Source: Moorena sp. SS36440bin_2 (GTDB taxonomy: Bacteria > Cyanobacteriota > Cyanobacteriia > Cyanobacteriales > Coleofasciculaceae). Taken from it: a stretch of DNA of 57,599 nucleotides. A program made the position numbers and the translations under genes. Positions 1-10,660 of the stretch are shown piece after piece (the stretch's first letter is position 1; each line of letters starts with the position of its first letter). The stretch covers positions 20,665 through 78,263 of the forward strand of contig WTKN01000181.1 in NCBI GenBank assembly GCA_011524395.1, in the 5' to 3' direction. Below the pieces are notes generated by a model. That model saw only the letters and a list, made by a program, of their open reading frames with translations, was not told the DNA's origin and ran no database searches.

Positions 1-3000
1 TGGGGGTGGTATCCTCTAGGGTAACCACTACTTCGTTATCGAAGCTCTCCCCATCAAGACTAATTTCACTGTTGTCATCCGCAGTAATAGTGATTTCTAC
101 TGCCCCGGCTGGCTCAGTGTCGAGAGCAATGGTATACTCCTGTGTCTCTCCACCTTCAGTCAGAGGGGAAACCTCACTGATCAGGACTTGACCAGGAGCA
201 ATGTCATTATCGGTAATATTGGCAGTGAATTCTTTAACAAAGCCAACAATATAGTTTTCATCCTCGGAAACCGTAATTTCGTGCCTGATTTGACTGCTGT
301 GATCCCCTTCAACCTGGTCATCATCTTCCGGCTGCACCGTGATTTCTTTTTCCAGAGTCTCAGCGTTGAGAATAATGACTTGCTCAGAGGCAAACTCTTC
401 ATCATCTACCTTGATTAGACTCTGGTCATTAGCAGTCAGCTTAATTGTTACATCCCCAGTGGGTCGGGTACTTAAAGCAACTGTGTAGACTCCTTCTTGT
501 CCCTCTTCCACAGACACAGGACCATTGATGAAGACGATTCCAGGGTCGTCGTCTACAATATTGGCAGTATATGATGGCCCTTCTCCGATAGGATAATTCT
601 CAAGATCTTCTGTATCGGTAACTCTGTGAGAGATTGTGCTAGTATGAACGCCTTCTACCAGACCATCCTGAGTTGCTCGTACCGTAATGGTTTCTTCGAG
701 TTTTTCTGGGTTGAGGCTAATGATTTGCTGAGAGTTAAAGTTGGTGCCATCGAGACTAATGGTACTCTGGTTATCAGCTTGGATAGTAATCTCTACTGCT
801 CCGGTGGGAGGAGTGTTCAAAGAAACTGTGTAAGTGCCTGAACCATTGTTTTCAGTGATAGTGATTGCCTGACTGAAGATCAGCCCAGGGTCATTATCAG
901 CAATATCGACAGTGATCTCTTCTGCTAGCTCGCCCAGGTCATAGTCTAGGTCTTCGGAAGCAATTTCATGGCTAATGTTGCTAGTGTGATCACCTTCGAC
1001 CTGGTCATCATCCAACCCCTGTACTGTAATTTCTTTTTCCAGGGTCTCAGCATTGAGGGTAATAACTTGCTCGGAGGCAAACTCCCCGTCATCGACTTTG
1101 ATGAGACTATCATCATCGGCTGTGATAGTGACTGTTACGTCACTAGCGGGCACTGTGCTTAAGCCAATTGTGTAAGTATCTTCTTGACCTTCCTCCACAG
1201 ACAAGGTGGTCTCACTGAAAACAATCCCAGGGTCATCGTCTGTAATTGTGGCACTGAACGAGCCGCTAATTCCTATAGGATAGTTAGTGCTATCCTCGGT
1301 TTCAGTCACTTCGTGGCTGATAGTGCTGGTGTGAGTTCCTTCTACCAGACTGTCATCAACGGCTTGTACACTAATGGTTTCTTGGAGTTTTTCTGGGTTG
1401 AGAGTAATGACTTGCTCGGAGGCAAACTCCCCTTCGCCTACCTTGATTAAACTATCGTCATCAGCGGTCAGAGTAACGGTCACTTCTCCAGTAGGCAGAG
1501 TATTTAAAGCAACTGTGTAAGTCCCTTCATCACCGCCTTCTGTGATTGCGATCGCATCACTAAAGATTAGTCCAGGGTCATTGTCAGTAATGTCGATAGT
1601 AACATCCTCGATCTCCTGGCTTAGAGGATAATTGGTGATATCACTTGAACCAGTAATTTCATGGCTGATAGTACTGCTGTGGTCACCTTCCACAGCGGTG
1701 TCATCAACCACCTGGACTGTGATAGTTTGCCGTATAGTTTCCCTGAGCTGGATCGGAAGGCTAGAAGCAAAATTTGTACCATCTGTGCTGATTCTAGTCT
1801 GTGGATCAGCGGTGATAGTGACTTCTACTGAACCACCGCCCACAGGAGGAGTGTTTAAACCAATTTCGTAAGTCCCGATACCCCCTTCAGTGAGATCGAG
1901 ATTACTGATAATGACTACTCCAGGCTCATCATCAGTAATCTCAGCTATAACATCTGGAATTTCCAGTTCTGGGGGATAGTTTGTGTTGTCTTGGGATTCA
2001 GTAATCTCGTGGGTGATGGTGCTGTCGCGAAGACTCCTAAATTCACTATCATCCTTACCCCGAACGGTAATGGTTTGAAGGGTGAGGTCATTGAATGTAA
2101 CATCTTGACTAGAAGCAAAGCTAGTACCATCAATACTGATTTCAGTCTCATCATCAGCTGTGATAGTAACTTTGACATCTCCGGTAGGCTGAGTGCTTAA
2201 ACCAATTTCGTAGGTATCAGTACTGCCTTCAGTGACCTGAGGAGTACCAATAATAACCACTCCGATATCATTATCAGTAATGGTGGCAGTGACATCCTCA
2301 ATGGGTGTATTCTCATTGGAATAGTTTGTATCCGCTGAAGCAATGCTGTGGGTAATGATGCTGCTGTGAATCCCTTCGGGCGGCTGATCATCTACCGCCT
2401 GCACCTTGATTTCTTTTTCCAGTGTGCTTTGGTTGAGGGTAATCACCTGCTGTGATGCAAACTCTTCACCATCCACACTGATCAGACCTTGGTCATCCGC
2501 TGTAATGGTAACCGTTACATCCTCAGTAGGCTCGGTGGTTAAACTAATGGTGTAAGTCCCCTCTTGACCCTCTGAGAGGGACAAAGACTGATTGGAGATA
2601 ATGACTCCAGGGGTACCATCCTTAATCTCGATATCAGTAGACCATGTTCCCTGTCTTTCAGGATAGTTCGGATCCACAGAATCGGTAATTTGGTGAGTGA
2701 GGGTACTGGTGTGAATACCTTCTACATCGTCGTCTATTTTACCTCGCACCGTGACAGTGGTGGGTGTAGTGTCACTAAGTTCGATATTTCGACTGATGCC
2801 AAAGTTTAAGTTGCCCTCATCCAGAGCAAGTTCACTTTCCCGATCTGTGGTGATAGTAACTCTTACGGGGCTAGTGGGGGTAGTACTTAAGGCAACCTCA
2901 TAGGTTGTCAACTCTCCACCTTCCTCAGTGGGCTCGGTTGCTGGAGTGATGATCAGACCTGGGTCATTGTCAGTAATAGTGACAATTATATCTCCAGCCT

Positions 3001-4711
3001 TACTGTTTACTATATAATCTGAGCCGTCCGGAGCTTCAGTAATGGTGTGGCTGATGGTGCTGGTGTGACTTCCTTCGACGGTTGAGTCATCTATAGGCTT
3101 GACGGTGATAGTTTTTGCGCCTGTGTCACTGAATCTAACTTCTTGGGTTGCTGCAAATGTGGTACCTCCGTCAATACTGATTTCAGTCTCATCATCAGCC
3201 TGAATAGTAACTATTACATCTCCACCAGGATTCTGTTCTAATCGAAGTGTGTACTCAACTTCATTACCCTCTTCAACAGATGAGGGAGTACTGAAATCGA
3301 AAAGGCTGGAGCTATCATCAATAATCTGAACGGTAGCGTTATCAAATGTTGTGTTTACAGGATAGTCGGTATCCTCTGTAGCACTTATTGTGTGGGTGAT
3401 TGTACTTTCGTGAGTCCCTTCTGATGGGTCGTTATCTTCTGTAGCCTGAACCTTAATGGTTTGGGGTGTAGTATCGCTGAGTGTGATAGTTAGCTGGTCT
3501 TCAAACTCAGTCCCATCTGGCAATTTGATATCACTATTGTCATCAGACTCAAGGGTGATTGTTACCGGTCCATCAGGATTGGTGCTTAAGGCAATGGTGT
3601 ATTCATTTTCCTCACCTTCTAGAATCTCACCAGTAGGTTGGGTGATGATTACCCCAGGATCATTGTCAGCAATATTAACAGTAACATCCCCAACTTTGCT
3701 GACTGGAAAGTTTGGACTGTTTGAATTAGTAATTTCGTGGCTAATGCTTACTTCTTGAGGTCCTGTGACATCTGAGTCTTCAGCAGCCTGCACCGTGATA
3801 GTTCTTTCAAATGTGGTGCTGTTGAGGGTTATGACTTGCTCGGAAGCAAATTCTTGGTCATCTTCTACTTTGATTAGACTCGATCCATTGGCTTTGATGG
3901 TGACTGTTATGTCTGCATCAAGCCCGTCTGCTTTAATGGTGTACGTACCTTCTTCACCCTCTGTAATAGACAACATTTGGTTATCGAAGGTGAGCAGATC
4001 TGGGTTATTGTCAGTAATAGTGAAATTTATCGGTCTAGTTTGACCTTGAGAATATTGTCCTTGTGTTGCCTCGGACTCAGTAATGGTATGGGTGATGGTG
4101 CTGCTGTGATCACCTTCTAGGATGTTGTCCTCAATCCCCTGCACCGTGATTTGGGTGGTGAAGTCGGTTTCGTCAAAGGTGATCTCTCCGGAAGAGACAA
4201 AGGTGTTGCCCCCATCTAAACTAAATTGACTCTGACCATCACTAGTTTCGATTTGGACTGTTACGTCTCCATCGGGTGCGGTACTCAATCCAAATTCATA
4301 GGTACCATTTTCACCCCCTTCAATCGGTGTGGGGGTGCCTTGGGTATATAGCCCTGGGTCATTATCGGTAATTTCAAGGTTAACAGGAGTAAGTTCGAAA
4401 TTTAGAGGATAGTTCTCTTCGTCATCTGTGGCTGTAACAGTGTGAGTGATGGTGCCTGGGTGAACACCTTCAGGAGTGCCATCATCTGTAACCCGCACTA
4501 TAACAGTTTTTGGTGTGGTGTTACTGAAGACGAGGGTGTCTTGGGTTCTAAACCCCTGACCATCCACATTGATTTGACTCTGCCCATCAGTGCTGAATCT
4601 AACAGTGACGTCTCCAGTTGGTGGGGTGTCTAAGGCAATAGTGTATGACTGGTCAGCACTAGTTTCAGTAAGCGTGATAGGTGTATCAGCAGTGAGAATA
4701 ACGTTTGCCAT
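1..4711 (-). CDS. Giant tandem-repeat surface protein (Calx-beta-like repeats), 3' end outside window
   Basis: One minus-strand frame begins at ATG 4711 (MANVILTADTPITLTET) and runs off the left edge, giving at least 1570 residues. The frame was checked at 4360, 4012, 2965, 1579, 1234, 892, 547 and 205 and continuously from 1234 to 892, without a stop. The protein is a chain of beta-rich units of about 115-118 residues. Each has a VTV strand, an ITV strand, an EGDHSSTITH-type segment and ends in ITDNDPG; at least 13 such ends recur about every 345 bases. This resembles Calx-beta and related calcium-binding adhesin repeats. No N-terminal signal peptide is visible, so a C-terminal type I secretion signal beyond the window is possible. 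Secretion and calcium binding are inferred. Confidence 0.8.
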   Translation of the reverse strand, partial: MANVILTADTPITLTETSADQSYTIALDTPPTGDVTVRFSTDGQSQINVDGQGFRTQDTLVFSNTTPKTVIVRVTDDGTPEGVHPGTITHTVTATDDEENYPLNFELTPVNLEITDNDPGLYTQGTPTPIEGGENGTYEFGLSTAPDGDVTVQIETSDGQSQFSLDGGNTFVSSGEITFDETDFTTQITVQGIEDNILEGDHSSTITHTITESEATQGQYSQGQTRPINFTITDNNPDLLTFDNQMLSITEGEEGTYTIKADGLDADITVTIKANGSSLIKVEDDQEFASEQVITLNSTTFERTITVQAAEDSDVTGPQEVSISHEITNSNSPNFPVSKVGDVTVNIADNDPGVIITQPTGEILEGEENEYTIALSTNPDGPVTITLESDDNSDIKLPDGTEFEDQLTITLSDTTPQTIKVQATEDNDPSEGTHESTITHTISATEDTDYPVNTTFDNATVQIIDDSSSLFDFSTPSSVEEGNEVEYTLRLEQNPGGDVIVTIQADDETEISIDGGTTFAATQEVRFSDTGAKTITVKPIDDSTVEGSHTSTISHTITEAPDGSDYIVNSKAGDIIVTITDNDPGLIITPATEPTEEGGELTTYEVALSTTPTSPVRVTITTDRESELALDEGNLNFGISRNIELSDTTPTTVTVRGKIDDDVEGIHTSTLTHQITDSVDPNYPERQGTWSTDIEIKDGTPGVIISNQSLSLSEGQEGTYTISLTTEPTEDVTVTITADDQGLISVDGEEFASQQVITLNQSTLEKEIKVQAVDDQPPEGIHSSIITHSIASADTNYSNENTPIEDVTATITDNDIGVVIIGTPQVTEGSTDTYEIGLSTQPTGDVKVTITADDETEISIDGTSFASSQDVTFNDLTLQTITVRGKDDSEFRSLRDSTITHEITESQDNTNYPPELEIPDVIAEITDDEPGVVIISNLDLTEGGIGTYEIGLNTPPVGGGSVEVTITADPQTRISTDGTNFASSLPIQLRETIRQTITVQVVDDTAVEGDHSSTISHEITGSSDITNYPLSQEIEDVTIDITDNDPGLIFSDAIAITEGGDEGTYTVALNTLPTGEVTVTLTADDDSLIKVGEGEFASEQVITLNPEKLQETISVQAVDDSLVEGTHTSTISHEVTETEDSTNYPIGISGSFSATITDDDPGIVFSETTLSVEEGQEDTYTIGLSTVPASDVTVTITADDDSLIKVDDGEFASEQVITLNAETLEKEITVQGLDDDQVEGDHTSNISHEIASEDLDYDLGELAEEITVDIADNDPGLIFSQAITITENNGSGTYTVSLNTPPTGAVEITIQADNQSTISLDGTNFNSQQIISLNPEKLEETITVRATQDGLVEGVHTSTISHRVTDTEDLENYPIGEGPSYTANIVDDDPGIVFINGPVSVEEGQEGVYTVALSTRPTGDVTIKLTANDQSLIKVDDEEFASEQVIILNAETLEKEITVQPEDDDQVEGDHSSQIRHEITVSEDENYIVGFVKEFTANITDNDIAPGQVLISEVSPLTEGGETQEYTIALDTEPAGAVEITITADDNSEISLDGESFDNEVVVTLEDTTP

Positions 4712-5149
4712 AGTGATTCAAAATGTTTAGTTAGTTACCTCTAGCAATAGCTAGTGCCAATTGCTAATTAGGGATAGCTGGATCAGAATTGGCTTCGGGT
4801 TTGGGTCTATAGGAATTGGGTAAAGGGAAAAGGGATTTCGGACACCCACTGGTATAGGTGTCCATCTGAGTTATCCATCCTCTGGCAATACAAATCCCCG
4901 ACCGGGTTTCAATTTGTCTTAAAACCTCTTCCCCACTTAATTTGACCCAGCGATTTTATTCTCTTCCCCTGGACCTACTACTGTTCACCGGGAAAGTACC
5001 GAATTTACTGTGGTGCTAACTAGGGATTATACATAGACTTCTTGAAAACTTTGCGTTTATAATAAATTACTGGCTTACCCCCCTTGAAAACTGCCCCACA
5101 CCCGTCAGAGACTGGAGTTGTTCAGGCATGAGCATTTCAGAGGTGTTTT
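4712..5149. other. Intergenic region between divergent repeat-protein gene and glgC
   Basis: This 438-base stretch separates two divergently transcribed genes, so it should hold both promoters. Apart from a possible glgC promoter near 5034-5063, no RNA gene, repeat or short ORF with clear coding character was recognised. Confidence 0.5.
5034..5063 (+). promoter_or_regulatory. Candidate glgC promoter
   Basis: A perfect TATAAT lies at 5058-5063. About 18 bases upstream is TAGACT (5034-5039), which matches TTGACA at four of six positions. It lies about 85 bases before the glgC start and points the right way. Assigned by eye only. Confidence 0.35.
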
Positions 5150-6439
5150 GTGAAAAAAGTTTTAGGAATCATTCTCGGTGGTGGGGCAGGAAGCCGCTTA
5201 TATCCACTAACCAAGCCCCGGGCTAAACCAGCGGTGTCAGTGGCAGGCAAATACCGCTTGATCGATATTCCTGTCAGTAACTGCATTAATTCTGAGATTT
5301 ACAAAATCTATGTATTAACCCAATTTAACTCAGCATCTCTCAATCGCCACATTACCCGTGCCTATAATTTCTCTGGCTTCTCAGAAGGATTTGTTGAAAT
5401 TTTACCAGCCCAAAAAACTGCGGAAAACCCAAGCTGGTTTCAGGGAACAGCAGATGCGGTTCGTCAGTATCTTTGGCTATTTGATGGCTGGGATGTTGAT
5501 GAATACGTAATTCTATCGGGAGACCACCTCTACCGGATGGACTATCGCTTATTTGTCCAACGTCATCGAGATACTAGAGCGGATATTACTCTCTCGGTTG
5601 TGCCTATTGATGAGACACGGGCATCTAGCTTTGGCTTGATGCAAATTGATGATCGGGGCAAGGTGATTGATTTTCGCGAGAAACCCACAGGGGAATTGCT
5701 TAAACAAATGCAAGTGGATACTACTGTGCTTGGACTTACGCCAGAACAAGCCAGAAATAGTCCTTACATTGCTTCTATGGGAATTTATGTGTTTAGTAAA
5801 GCAGTGATGAAAGAACTGCTTGAAGCTAATTCTGAGCACACAGACTTTGGTCACGAAGTTATCCCAGCCTCGATGCAAAAGTATAACATTCAAGCTTATT
5901 TATTTAATGATTATTGGCAAGATATTGGCACCATTGAGGCATTCTACAATGCTAATTTATCCCTGACTCGTCAACCTAACCCATCCTTTAGCTTTTATCA
6001 GGAAGATGCTCCGATTTACACCAGGGCTCGCTATCTACCGCCCTCAAAGCTTTTAGACTGTCGGGTAACAGAGTCAATTATTGGGGAAGGGTGTATTCTT
6101 AAAGATTGCCGCATTAATAACTCCGTATTGGGATTGCGATCGCGAGTGGAAGCTGGAACAGTTATCGAGGACTCTTTAATTATGGGTGCTGACTACTATC
6201 AATCTTTAACAGAACGTCTATCAGCCCAAGAACAAGGCCAAGTTACTTTAGGAATTGGTAAGGATACCGTTATTCGTCGTGCAATTATCGACAAAAATGC
6301 TTGTATCGGTAACAATGTGAAAATCTTCAACAAGGATCGTGTAGAGGAAGCCAACTGCGAAAGTGAGGGATTTTATATTCGTAATGGCATTGTTGTAGTG
6401 ATCAAAAATGCCGTAATCCCCCATGGAGCCGTGATTTAG
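5150..6439 (+). CDS. glgC: Glucose-1-phosphate adenylyltransferase (ADP-glucose pyrophosphorylase)
   Basis: Makes ADP-glucose from glucose-1-phosphate and ATP, the committed step of glycogen synthesis in the cytoplasm. The 429-residue product has the usual cyanobacterial length. The N-terminal nucleotide-binding stretch [20 protein letters not shown] (about 10-29), the FREKP motif near 175 and a C-terminal left-handed beta-helix with hexapeptide character (about 300-429) are visible. The GTG start at 5150 gives the family's conserved [11 protein letters not shown] beginning. The ATG at 5128 is out of frame. The cyanobacterial enzyme is normally activated by 3-phosphoglycerate and inhibited by phosphate; that is family knowledge. 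Confidence 0.97.
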   Translation: MKKVLGIILGGGAGSRLYPLTKPRAKPAVSVAGKYRLIDIPVSNCINSEIYKIYVLTQFNSASLNRHITRAYNFSGFSEGFVEILPAQKTAENPSWFQGTADAVRQYLWLFDGWDVDEYVILSGDHLYRMDYRLFVQRHRDTRADITLSVVPIDETRASSFGLMQIDDRGKVIDFREKPTGELLKQMQVDTTVLGLTPEQARNSPYIASMGIYVFSKAVMKELLEANSEHTDFGHEVIPASMQKYNIQAYLFNDYWQDIGTIEAFYNANLSLTRQPNPSFSFYQEDAPIYTRARYLPPSKLLDCRVTESIIGEGCILKDCRINNSVLGLRSRVEAGTVIEDSLIMGADYYQSLTERLSAQEQGQVTLGIGKDTVIRRAIIDKNACIGNNVKIFNKDRVEEANCESEGFYIRNGIVVVIKNAVIPHGAVI

Positions 6440-6494
6440 TATTGGATAGAAAGGGCTTAGACATGCTTAGGCTAGGTATTAAGTCCTAAAACTA

Positions 6495-6533
6495 TTAACC
6501 ATTAACCATTAGCCATTAATCATTAGCCATTGG
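6495..6533. repeat. Heptamer tandem repeat (ATTAACC/ATTAGCC type)
   Basis: About five degenerate copies of a 7-base unit (ATTAACC, ATTAGCC, ATTAATC) stand between glgC and the DnaJ gene. Such short tandemly repeated heptamers are common in filamentous cyanobacteria. Confidence 0.8.
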
Positions 6534-6738
6534 CCTTGCTAGTTAAGACCTTGCCAAAACCGCTCAAAACACCGTTAACAGAGTATTAATATGTACGGAA
6601 ATTGCGATCGCAGCAGTGAGGAAGAACCGAACTCAGTTTACTTGAAACCTTTGTTACCCTGGCGTTGAGGTGGATAAACCATAATGCAAGGGCGATAAAT
6701 TACCCCTTACGATCTTAGACGATTAGGAGACACTCTTG

Positions 6739-7764
6739 ATGGCTGCGACCGACTTCAAAGACTATTACTCCATTCTAGGAGTCAGCAAAACTGCTAGTGC
6801 TGATGACATTAAAAAGTCCTTTCGGCGTTTGGCCCGTAAGTACCACCCAGATTTGAATCCTGGGGACAAACAAGCCGAGGCTCGCTTTAAGGAAGTCAAT
6901 GAAGCCTACGAAGTGTTATCTGACTCGGACAAACGGAAGAAATACGATCAATTTGGTCAGTACTGGAAGCAAGCGGGACAAGGATGGTCTGGTCGTAGTG
7001 GAGTCGGTGTTGATGTTGGTGGCTTTGATTTTAGCCAGTATGGCAGCTTTGACGAGTTCATTAATGAATTGCTGGGTCGCTTTAGCACTGGTGCCCCCGG
7101 TGGTGCTGGCAGAAGTAGTCAGAGCTACTCCTACCGTACAAATACTTCTAGCTCTAATGGGTTTAATGATTTTGGTGGTTTTGGTGGCTATAACAGCACT
7201 TCAGGCTTTAACAACACTACCGGAGCAAGTGCTGACCGGGAAGCAACCATTAGCCTCAGTTGGTCTGAAGCCTTTAATGGTGTCCAAAAACGTTTCAGCC
7301 TAGGTAGTGAAACTATAACTGTCAAGATTCCCCCTGGTGCCAAACCCGGTAGTCGTATTCGGGTGCGAGGCAAAGGTCAGGTCAATCCTCTGAATGGGCA
7401 AAAGGGAGATTTGTATTTGAAAGTAGAACTCAAATCTCACTCTTTCTTTGAGTTCGATGGTGAGAATTTGGTTTGCGAAGTGCCAATCACACCAGATGAA
7501 GCGGTTTTGGGTGGGTCAATCGACGTACCAACTCCAGATGGCTCTGTGAGTATGAATATTCCTGCTGGTATTCGTTCTGGTCAATCTCTGCGCCTGCGGG
7601 GTAAAGGCTGGTCTTTACCTAAGGGTGGACGTAGTGATCAGTTAGTGCGAATTACGATAGTAACTCCGAAAAACCTCACCAATCAGGAGCGGGAGTACTA
7701 TGAAAAAATCCGTGAAAGTCGCCGCTTCAATCCCCGCAGTCACTTGTCTCAAGTTCGACTTTGA
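6739..7764 (+). CDS. Type II DnaJ-domain co-chaperone (CbpA/DnaJ2-like)
   Basis: An Hsp40-type partner that would stimulate DnaK ATPase activity. The 341-residue product has an N-terminal J domain (about 7-72) with the HPD tripeptide at 36-38. A Gly/Phe/Ser-rich linker follows (about 90-170), then the two beta-barrel substrate-binding domains (about 170-330). The CxxCxGxG zinc-finger repeats of true DnaJ are absent, so it is a class II protein. ATG 6739 is preferred over the TTG three bases earlier because AGGAG (6725-6729) sits nine bases before it. Its J-domain specificity for a particular DnaK cannot be told. Confidence 0.93.
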   Translation: MAATDFKDYYSILGVSKTASADDIKKSFRRLARKYHPDLNPGDKQAEARFKEVNEAYEVLSDSDKRKKYDQFGQYWKQAGQGWSGRSGVGVDVGGFDFSQYGSFDEFINELLGRFSTGAPGGAGRSSQSYSYRTNTSSSNGFNDFGGFGGYNSTSGFNNTTGASADREATISLSWSEAFNGVQKRFSLGSETITVKIPPGAKPGSRIRVRGKGQVNPLNGQKGDLYLKVELKSHSFFEFDGENLVCEVPITPDEAVLGGSIDVPTPDGSVSMNIPAGIRSGQSLRLRGKGWSLPKGGRSDQLVRITIVTPKNLTNQEREYYEKIRESRRFNPRSHLSQVRL

Positions 7765-7854
7765 TTATATCTAGCAGTGCTCAATGGGGCTAGGGACTTT
7801 CCTGTTGGGTTAATTGGATTAGGTACTAGGGGTAAGACAATTGACGGTACCTCA

Positions 7855-8397
7855 TCAGAGGGTGTCGATGGCATTTAGGAGTGTCTCTACTTCGGCATTG
7901 GGATTTAGGAAAGAAAATAGATGTTTAAAGCGGAGTTTTCCTAGTTGATCTAAAAGAAATTGGCCAGGTAGGGGAGCACCCAGTGCTTGACCAAGGTTAT
8001 AGGCACGAAAGGTTCTACAGTTGGGGTCGCTCAGCAGTGGCATTTGTAAACTGAGATCGTTAACAACTTGTTGGCTTTGCCTGATATCTGTACTCGTAAT
8101 CATTAACACCTCAACCCCTTTCTCAGTCAAGCGTTGGTAGTTCTCATTGATGTTTTTGATGTGAGGGAAGCACAGGGGACAGTAATGCTTTTCTGTGAAA
8201 ATGCGGGTGAATGCCAAGATGACTGGTTGTTTGCCCTGATAATCGGATAATTTGATCTGACGGTTATTGGTAATATCTGGTAGATCAAAATCAGGTGTCC
8301 TTGCTCCGAGTTGTAGGACGTTAGTTGCTGGTACAGGCACAAAATTGTGGAAGAAGCGCTGGTTGATTAAGCCACTCAAGTTAAGGTCTGTGAGCAT
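7855..8397 (-). CDS. AhpC/TSA-family redoxin (peroxiredoxin-like)
   Basis: A thioredoxin-fold protein of 180 residues. The core begins near residue 30 with a G-x-x-x-P-D-F entry (GARTPDFDLP), continues with SDYQGKQPVILAF, and carries a CPLC pair at 73-76 where peroxiredoxins keep their peroxidatic cysteine. The 26-residue N-terminal extension has no clear signal peptide. It probably reduces peroxides or protein disulfides, with thioredoxin as likely electron donor; the substrate is not evident. It converges on the DnaJ gene and stands apart from the glycan locus downstream. It is unlike the typical 2-Cys peroxiredoxin at 35479, which has a FVCPTE motif. Confidence 0.8.
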   Translation of the reverse strand: MLTDLNLSGLINQRFFHNFVPVPATNVLQLGARTPDFDLPDITNNRQIKLSDYQGKQPVILAFTRIFTEKHYCPLCFPHIKNINENYQRLTEKGVEVLMITSTDIRQSQQVVNDLSLQMPLLSDPNCRTFRAYNLGQALGAPLPGQFLLDQLGKLRFKHLFSFLNPNAEVETLLNAIDTL

Positions 8398-8549
8398 CAG
8401 GGGTTTAATTCTCTTGGAGAGGGAATAGTTTATGGTTACTGTTATAGTTTACCGGTAGGCACCCTCAACTGTAGCTAGTTCAGGCAAACAAGGGCGATCG
8501 CTACCCATAAACGATCAGAACTTATGCAAAACTGGATCCCACTTTGCCA

Positions 8550-9557
8550 TCAGCACCGATTCACAATTTCAATGGGTGAAAGTTTATAGTGATTAACCGG
8601 ACTTAATTTTAATGAACTTAATTTTAATGATTCGATTAAACGCTGTAAACCTGACTCTACTGACCACTGAGGTGTAAAATCTAAACAGGAAGATACCCTT
8701 GAAATATCAGCTTGGGAATGTTGAATATCTCCTGGACGGGGAGGGGCAAATTTAGTTTCTGATTTCCACTGAGGAAAGCAGGTTTTTAGACTATCAACTA
8801 GCTGAAGTAAAGAAGTAGATTTTCCGGTACCTAAGTTACAAATTAAGCATGAGCCAGATTCTAGGGGTGTTGTTAAAGCTTTGACAAAAGCCCTTGCAAC
8901 ATCCTTGACATAAATAAAGTCTCGTGTTTGAGTCCCATCTCCGTAAATAGTGATGGGTAAATTATCCTGCATGGCATTAACAAAGATAGAAATTACACCG
9001 GAGTATGGTGAGTTAGGTACTTGTCGAGGACCAAATACATTAAAAAACCGTAATCCCACAAATGAAAAATCTATTTGTTTGGCAACTAAACTGGCATATT
9101 GCTCGCTCACTAGTTTTTGTAGGCCATAGGGAGAAATAGGAGAAGTCTGTTGATTTTCTGAAATAGGGACTTGGATTGGATTGCCATATACAGCGGCTGA
9201 GCTGGCAAAGACTAGTTTAGGAATGTTTAAGGTTTTGCAAAGTTCAATAACAGCAATCGTTGCCGAGAGATTATTGTGATGAGACTCTAGAGGTTGCAGC
9301 CAAGATGCTGTAACCGATGGGGTGGCTGCTAAATGGGCAATGCCATCAATTTTACTTGTAAATTTAGTTATAAAATCCTCGGATTTACAGGTAGATATGT
9401 CTTTTTCCAGGAATTTGAGATGAGGATGCTTAGGTAGGTTTTGTAGGCTACCGGTAGTCAGGTTATCAACTACTGTGATCTGATGACCTTCTGATAGAAG
9501 TTGTTCGGTAATATGAGAGCCAATAAACCCAGCTCCGCCTGTTACAACAAAGTGCAT
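8550..9557 (-). CDS. NAD-dependent sugar-nucleotide epimerase/dehydratase (GalE/WbpP-like)
   Basis: An extended short-chain dehydrogenase acting on a nucleotide sugar, probably a UDP-hexose or UDP-GlcNAc C4-epimerase that supplies a building block for the glycan locus it ends. The 335-residue product has the Rossmann motif TGGAGFIG (6-13), the Ser-Ser-Ala segment near 119-121 and the catalytic YxxxK at Y144/K148. The stretch GPRQVPNSPYSGVISIF in the substrate region resembles WbpP-type C4-epimerases. It is the last gene of the minus-strand cluster, 127 bases after the GT2 gene at 9685. The exact substrate cannot be read from sequence. Confidence 0.88.
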   Translation of the reverse strand: MHFVVTGGAGFIGSHITEQLLSEGHQITVVDNLTTGSLQNLPKHPHLKFLEKDISTCKSEDFITKFTSKIDGIAHLAATPSVTASWLQPLESHHNNLSATIAVIELCKTLNIPKLVFASSAAVYGNPIQVPISENQQTSPISPYGLQKLVSEQYASLVAKQIDFSFVGLRFFNVFGPRQVPNSPYSGVISIFVNAMQDNLPITIYGDGTQTRDFIYVKDVARAFVKALTTPLESGSCLICNLGTGKSTSLLQLVDSLKTCFPQWKSETKFAPPRPGDIQHSQADISRVSSCLDFTPQWSVESGLQRLIESLKLSSLKLSPVNHYKLSPIEIVNRC

Positions 9558-9684
9558 ATTTTTTCAGGTGTAAATAACTAATTGTTAACTAATTAAATTT
9601 GAAATAGGTAAGTTTAATTTTCCTGATCAGTGTAAAAAATAATAATAAAAACCTACTCCAATAAGTACTATTAATGACCTTGTA

Positions 9685-10629
9685 TTAAGTCTGAAACCAA
9701 TGGCGAAATGTTACAGGTAATGTCCGCTGTACTATTAACCTCACCAGAAGCTTAGGTCGCGAAAGGTAGTACAATATCGGATGCTTATAAGACCAGAGTT
9801 TATTTTGGAGAGCATCCCAGAGTTCAGTATCTTTTACCCCTTGTTGAGATAAATACTTTGATAGCCAGTTTAAGAAAGTCAAATGTGCTGGATTCAGATG
9901 ACCAGGAGTGTATTTTCCTGTTTGCTCTGCCATAGAACAGCAGTTATTAGGATGCTGTCTATACCAATCCCAACAGTCACTAGTGACAAATACAGGGGCT
10001 TTGAGATATACCTTGGCGAAAAAGGCTTGATCTTCGTACATGCCCTGGAAGCTTTGTTCAAACCCACCTGTACTATCAAATAGTGTTCGCCGGATCAGGA
10101 CGCTACAAGTCGCAGGGGTTCTAGCTTGATTTTGCAGCAAGAGGGTGAGCAGCCTGGGGGAGTCAAACAAAGTATTGTAGTCAGGCGCAATTTCTCGCAT
10201 GGAGTCGCGATGAATATCTTGAGGTTTCTCGGTCCAGCTATACCAAAATTTAGTTAGACCACAAACTACATCTGCTTCTGGTTGTGAACTAAAAATTGCT
10301 AGCTGCTTTTCCAGTTTCTGCGGCAACCAAATATCGTCAGCATCTAAGAAGGCAATGTACTCTCCTTTGGCATTGTGGATGCCTAGATTGCGTGTGACAC
10401 TCATGCCTCGATTCTGGTGACCCTCGTGTTCCAGATAGCTTACTTTTTCGGGGTATTTTTGGGCATATCTCTGGGCAATTGCTGTGCTGTTGTCGGTGGA
10501 GCCATCGTCTACCAGCAGCAGTTCCCAGTTGTTATAGGTCTGGGAAAATACGCTTTGAATGGCTTCTTCAATGAACTTCTCAGCATTTAAGAAGATCATA
10601 ATGCCAGAAACTAGTGGTTTGTGACTCAT
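9685..10629 (-). CDS. Family 2 glycosyltransferase
   Basis: A cytoplasmic inverting GT-A transferase that adds a sugar to a growing lipid-linked glycan. The 314-residue product shows the N-terminal nucleotide-binding segment ending in LLLVDDGSTDNST (about 37-49) and a DADD metal-binding motif at 96-99. The first 130 residues are very similar to those of the genes at 10661 and 13388, while the C-terminal parts differ. The three are therefore tandem paralogues probably specialised for different donors or acceptors. No membrane segment is visible. Donor and acceptor are unknown. Confidence 0.9.
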   Translation of the reverse strand: MSHKPLVSGIMIFLNAEKFIEEAIQSVFSQTYNNWELLLVDDGSTDNSTAIAQRYAQKYPEKVSYLEHEGHQNRGMSVTRNLGIHNAKGEYIAFLDADDIWLPQKLEKQLAIFSSQPEADVVCGLTKFWYSWTEKPQDIHRDSMREIAPDYNTLFDSPRLLTLLLQNQARTPATCSVLIRRTLFDSTGGFEQSFQGMYEDQAFFAKVYLKAPVFVTSDCWDWYRQHPNNCCSMAEQTGKYTPGHLNPAHLTFLNWLSKYLSQQGVKDTELWDALQNKLWSYKHPILYYLSRPKLLVRLIVQRTLPVTFRHWFQT

Positions 10630-10660
10630 TTGATCTCACTCCTATTCAATTCAAGTTTCT

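Noticed and set aside
6-4633. Many plus-strand open frames of 60-100 codons in the first 4.7 kb
   Set aside because: They recur with the same period as the repeats of the minus-strand giant gene and read Ser/Val-rich antisense sequence, so they are shadows.
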